DNA from: Tamarix chinensis
Taxonomy: Eukaryota > Streptophyta > Magnoliopsida > Caryophyllales > Tamaricaceae
Assembly: GCA_030549775.1 (NCBI GenBank)
Contig: CM060173.1
Span: 35,277,110 to 35,341,109, forward strand
Reading direction: 5' to 3'
DNA length: 64,000 nucleotides
Shown here: positions 60,526-64,000 of the stretch, piece by piece
Numbering within the stretch: position 1 is the first letter of the stretch
Layout: each line of letters begins with the position of its first letter
Notes under the pieces: model-generated
What the model saw: the letters and a program-made list of their open reading frames with translations, nothing else
Told to the model about the DNA's origin: nothing
Database searches by the model: none
Program-made: the position numbers and the translations under genes

Positions 60526-60890
60526 CATCGGATATAATAGTGGCCCAGGAGCATTTTACCCTGGATGATGTTTATGAGTACCAATCCACTCGATATAATA
60601 GTGGCACCGGTGCGTGTTACCCTAGATGATGTATATTTGTATTCCGATCTACCAGCTATAATAGTGGGGGTCCCGAGCTCAATAAAATTGATTTGGTTGT
60701 GAATAAATTATGGAAAAATACTAATCACTTATAGTGGAACACCATGTGAATTGGGGCCAGACCAGTCCACCGGCGAATAATAGTGGCCAGGAGCGTTCTG
60801 TCCCGGAGACCGATCCACCGGCAATAATAGTGGTCAAGAGCGTTCTGCCCTGTATGTATTCTGACCCACCGGCTATAATAGTGGGGTTCC
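60526..60890 (-). repeat. Palindromic-core repeats, copy 4
   Basis: Six inverted cores of the CCACTATTATAGCCGGTGGA type at about 60526, 60588, 60647, 60766, 60813 and 60865, in two groups of three. This matches the two-cluster layout of copy 2, although the spacer resembles copies 1 and 3 (GGGCACAACGCTCC-like). Confidence 0.85.
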
Positions 60891-62121
60891 CGCACTCACA
60901 TGGATATTTATACTCCGAGATGATTGATTAATGATGGACTAATGGGTTAAGGCCTAGAAGTATCGATTGTTCATTATAACCTATTAATATCTGATTGACT
61001 TGTTAAGTACGTGAATGTATGAAAGTGAATATTATGTATGCACCTTTCATTATGTATGTATGTAGTGTTGTATCATGTGTTGCATTATGGGCCTGTTTTT
61101 AAGTGTGTTTTAAAGGGTTACTCAGTACCATAGTACTAAAGAGTTCCATTTGTGGGGCCTCTTCCTATTCAATGGGTAGTGTCCCATGCAGACAGCTTTC
61201 AGGTGTTATTCAAGTGGGCCCTAGAAAAGAGTGTAAAGAACTATCTGGAAAGTCCTAGGGTTGTACTCTTTCTCTTTTAAATTCCTAGTTTAAATGTAAT
61301 CATTTTTTTGTAGCCACCATTGGTGGAATATATTCTTGTAAATTGTTTATTACACTACTCTGATTTAAATATGTTTGATTTTCTCGTACATTTTATTTTA
61401 CCCTTTGATCCTTAGCACTTATTACTGGAACGCTAGGAGTGAACCTGTAACACCCCCAAAATTCACTACTGAAAAATTTCGTTAATTAAAAAGGAAATTA
61501 GCAGAAGTAGATAAATAAAATGTGAACTTTGGGAGTATTACCGCCACACTTAGTACCAGACCGGTTCACTCGTATCGTTCTAGTACCAAGTGCTAAGGCT
61601 AAGAAAAAATAAAATACAATTGAAAGAAGTTCAACGTACATAAATCAGAGTAGCGCATCAAATCATTTACAAGAATAAAATCCACCAATGGTGGTTACAG
61701 TAACACATAACATTAAAACCAGGAATTTAAAGAGAAAAAGAAAACCCTAACGATACCGGATAACTCCTTACTCTCTTTCCCGTAGCCCACTTGAGTAGCA
61801 CCTGAAAATACCTGCAAGGGCACTGCCCATTGAATAGGCAGGGGCCCCATAAAGGGAATCCCTTCAGTACTACGGTACTGAGTAACCCTTTAATACCACA
61901 CTTAAAGACAGGCCCGCATACGGCACATAATGCAAACTACACACATAAATAATGAGAGGTGCATACATAACAATAACATACATAATCATTTATAAGTCAC
62001 GATCGATACTTTGGGCCTTAAGCCATGTCATAGTGTAAGATCAATATATTCTAGCCTTAAGCCATTATTCCGTCATCATTCCATCAATCTCATATTTTAT
62101 ATCCATGTGAGTACGAGAACC

Positions 62122-62340
62122 CCACTATTATAGTCGGTGGACCGGAATACATATAACTCATCATCTAGGGCACAACGCTCCTGGCCACTATTATAACCGG
62201 TGGACCGGGATATATAAAGAATCATCATCCAGGGCACAACGCTCCTGGCCACTATTATAACCGGTGGACCGGGATATATAAAGAATTATCACCCAGGGCA
62301 CAACGCTCCTGGCCACTATTATAACCGGTGGACCGGTACT
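62122..62340 (+). repeat. 63/64-bp tandem array with palindromic core, copy 3
   Basis: Units start at 62122, 62185, 62249 and 62313, the same number as in copy 1. The core is CCGGTGGACCGG. Confidence 0.95.
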
Positions 62341-62702
62341 CAATATCATAATCATCTGGGCCCGGCTCATTAATATTCCACTTTCAATTATAGTATATTT
62401 CCTTTCTTTAATCAGCACATCAATCATATTTATTTTCCTCGAACGGGAGATCAATAACCCGGGACACAAAGGTACACCGGTCGTACCGGTGCATATCAGC
62501 TACTCAGTACCCTTCAACCACGAACCCAAGGACGCAAAGGTACCCTAGTCGTACTGGTACATAAAGCTAACTCAGTACCCTACCGACAAGGACACCTAAT
62601 CCATAAGTATGCATACCCCCTAACTAGGTCCGTAGAGCTAGAAAGAGTAAGATATAGGGCCTGGCTGGGGCACAAAGGCACACCAGCAAATACCAGAATA
62701 AT

Positions 62703-62742
62703 CGTGGACTAAACCACGTCCTTAGGGTAGCGACCCCTAAGG
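62703..62742 (+). other. Two adjacent hairpins, copy 3
   Basis: CGTGG-actaaa-CCACG (62703-62718) and CCTTAGGG-tagcgac-CCCTAAGG (62720-62742), identical to copy 1. Confidence 0.7.
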
Positions 62743-62999
62743 AGTCACCATTCCCGATCTTGAGGTCTTTCACTTTAAGTAATAGTGTCTTAATTAAAGT
62801 GATCACGAAAAGCACGATAATTAGATACTTATTCACTTTCAATCGTTCCGATATCGTTAGTCATTTCTTATTCAGATGGTTATCCAGGATGTCACAGAGA
62901 AAACGTTAAGGCCATACTAATTATCAAATACTCTTACTTGGCTACTCAGCATTATTTGAATCATATTATAATGTTCCACAATCTCAAAGACATGTTAGG

Positions 63000-64000
63000 T
63001 ACAAATTACTCATTTGCCCTTTACTTATATAATTGTTAAGTATCCATTCCTTACTCGCCAAATTACCATATTACCCTTTAGGTTACATAATTACCAGATT
63101 ACCCCTTGTCCAATTTAGATTACCAAATTATCCCCTACACTTTTTAGATCACCACTCACCCCTCTTAATTGCCACACTTATCATATTTCCCATTTTGTTG
63201 GTTCGATTACCAAATCACCCTTCTCCTTTGTTAAAATGACTAAATTGCCCTTGAGTTGGATAAATTTCTAAATTACCCTCCTTCCTTATCATGATTACTA
63301 TTTTGCCCCTTTAGTTGGTTAAATAATTATCACTTTATCCTTTAATTGGCTAAGTCACCAAATTGCCCATTTAGTTGGATAATTACCAAATTGCCCTTCT
63401 CCTTTATCATAGTTACCATTTTACCCCTCTCAATTATTTTAATTGCCTTTTTATCCTTTTTAACTATCATAAATCCCAAATTACTCTTCTTCATAATTAC
63501 CAATATTAATTTACCCTTCTTCATAATCATAATTATCAATTTACCCCTCTCCATATTTATAATTACTATATTACCCTTCTCCATTATTAAAGTTACCATA
63601 ATGCCCTTTAATTGGTTAATTTACCAAATTACCCTTCTCTAGTATCATACTTATCCAATTGCCCTTCTACAATCATAATTTAATTGCTAAATTATCATTC
63701 GCCGTTATCATAATTACCAAGTTACCCCTTACTCCCAAGTTTACCATAATATCCTTTTATTTACAAAATTACCCTTCTACCCCTTACTCTCAAATTACCA
63801 TACTATCCTTTTATTTACAAAATTACCATAGTACCCCTTCTTCTTATAAAATTTCCATAATACCCCTTCTACTTTACAATTTACTATTTTACCCTTTTAC
63901 ATCCAAAGTTACCATTTTTATCTTTCCTTACAAAATTACCATTTTTCCCTTCCTTTCCAAAATTACCATTTTGCCCTTCCTTTCCAAAATTACCATTTTG
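63000..64000 (+). repeat. Degenerate TTACC array, copy 3 (continues past the window)
   Basis: AAATTACCAAATTGCCCTTC-like units at irregular spacing, becoming more regular AAAATTACCATTTTGCCCTT toward the window end. Confidence 0.9.

Larger units (their letters stand above)
56883..61445 (-). mobile_element. Long LTR, copy 4, inverted, interrupted by copy 3
   Basis: Read on the minus strand it carries the family modules in order: the GTTCCAGTAATAAGTGCTAAGG box, palindromic-core repeats, hairpin, TTACC array, stem-loop, GC-rich island and an end at TGTAATCCC (+ strand, 56883). Its first roughly 115 bases are absent at 61445, where copy 3 begins. The break falls inside the family string ACCGGTTCACTC, so copy 3 most likely inserted there and the missing piece lies beyond the window. 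The left flank is CGTTA (56878-56882). Confidence 0.8.
61446..64000 (+). mobile_element. Long LTR, copy 3, partial (runs off the window)
   Basis: It starts TGTAACACCCCCAAAATTCAC and is nearly identical to copy 1 over long parts, for example 62185-62790 against 9755-10360. It carries the 63/64-bp array, both hairpins and the start of the TTACC array. It abuts the inverted copy 4. Whether it is solo, or the 5' LTR of a complete element, cannot be told because its end is outside the window. Confidence 0.85.

Noticed and set aside
63346..63642. Hydrophobic open frames through the TTACC arrays (also 59229-59495 minus and 10927-11217)
   Set aside because: They look like membrane proteins only because AT-rich repeats encode Ile, Leu, Phe and Pro; no conserved start and opposite strands are equally open.
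56883..64000. Copies 4 and 3 as the two LTRs of one complete element
   Set aside because: They are in opposite orientation with no spacer, so they cannot be the LTR pair of one element.

Overview
The window is nuclear DNA from a flowering plant, most likely a eudicot with a repeat-rich genome. The evidence is long AT-rich stretches, plant-type Ty3/gypsy retrotransposons, tRNA-iMet primer-binding sites, solo LTRs with 5-bp target duplications, and one split housekeeping gene with GT-AG introns. There is nothing prokaryotic here and no CRISPR array. I found no convincing tRNA or rRNA gene.

Layout. About 0.87-6.51 kb: a decayed CRM-like Ty3/gypsy element on the + strand, with gag, pol, a polypurine tract inside the coding region and a 3' LTR, but no 5' LTR. 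6.51-8.94 kb: an older Athila/Tat-like 3' end and LTR, interrupted by two very long solo LTRs at 8945-13705 (duplication GCATG) and 13892-18885 (duplication AATAC). 18.9-22.4 kb: AT-rich, no gene seen. 22389-30628, minus strand: an intact 10-exon Pescadillo (PES/NOP7) gene whose fourth intron holds a nested, degraded chromovirus in antisense orientation. 32.7-34.8 kb: degenerate telomere-like repeats and a broken plant-mobile-domain (PMD) gene. 36.96-40.3 kb: a gypsy protease fragment and a long LTR-like repeat. 40.64-46.45 kb, minus strand: a second CRM-like element of the same family as the first, with 5' LTR, PBS, gag and pol, cut off within integrase. 46.45-46.89 kb: another gag-protease fragment. 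49.4-54.1 kb: a partial repeat and a diverged solo-LTR-like element. 54.7-56.88 kb, minus strand: a third gypsy remnant. 56883-61445: an inverted copy of the long LTR. 61446-64000: a further copy, head to head with it, running off the window.

The dominant and least ordinary content is the long-LTR family: five copies of about 3.6-5 kb. Their shared modular plan is a TGTAACACCCC end, a short-period repeat with a palindromic core, a degenerate TTACC or ATTAGATTCTCCC array, a GC-rich purine/pyrimidine-biased island, an AT-rich tail, and a terminus that is nearly the inverse of the start. They look like non-autonomous or solo LTRs; no internal domain belonging to them is present, so clade and true transcription direction are unresolved.

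The only gene I judge functional is Pescadillo. Its spliced frame closes exactly (1,818 nt, 605 residues). The promoter has a TATA box and a TGGGCC site-II motif typical of plant ribosome-biogenesis genes. Everything else is transposon-derived or unresolved. I see no clear new biological system. The best leads are the long-LTR architecture, the large inverted pair near the right edge, and the nested intronic retrotransposon.
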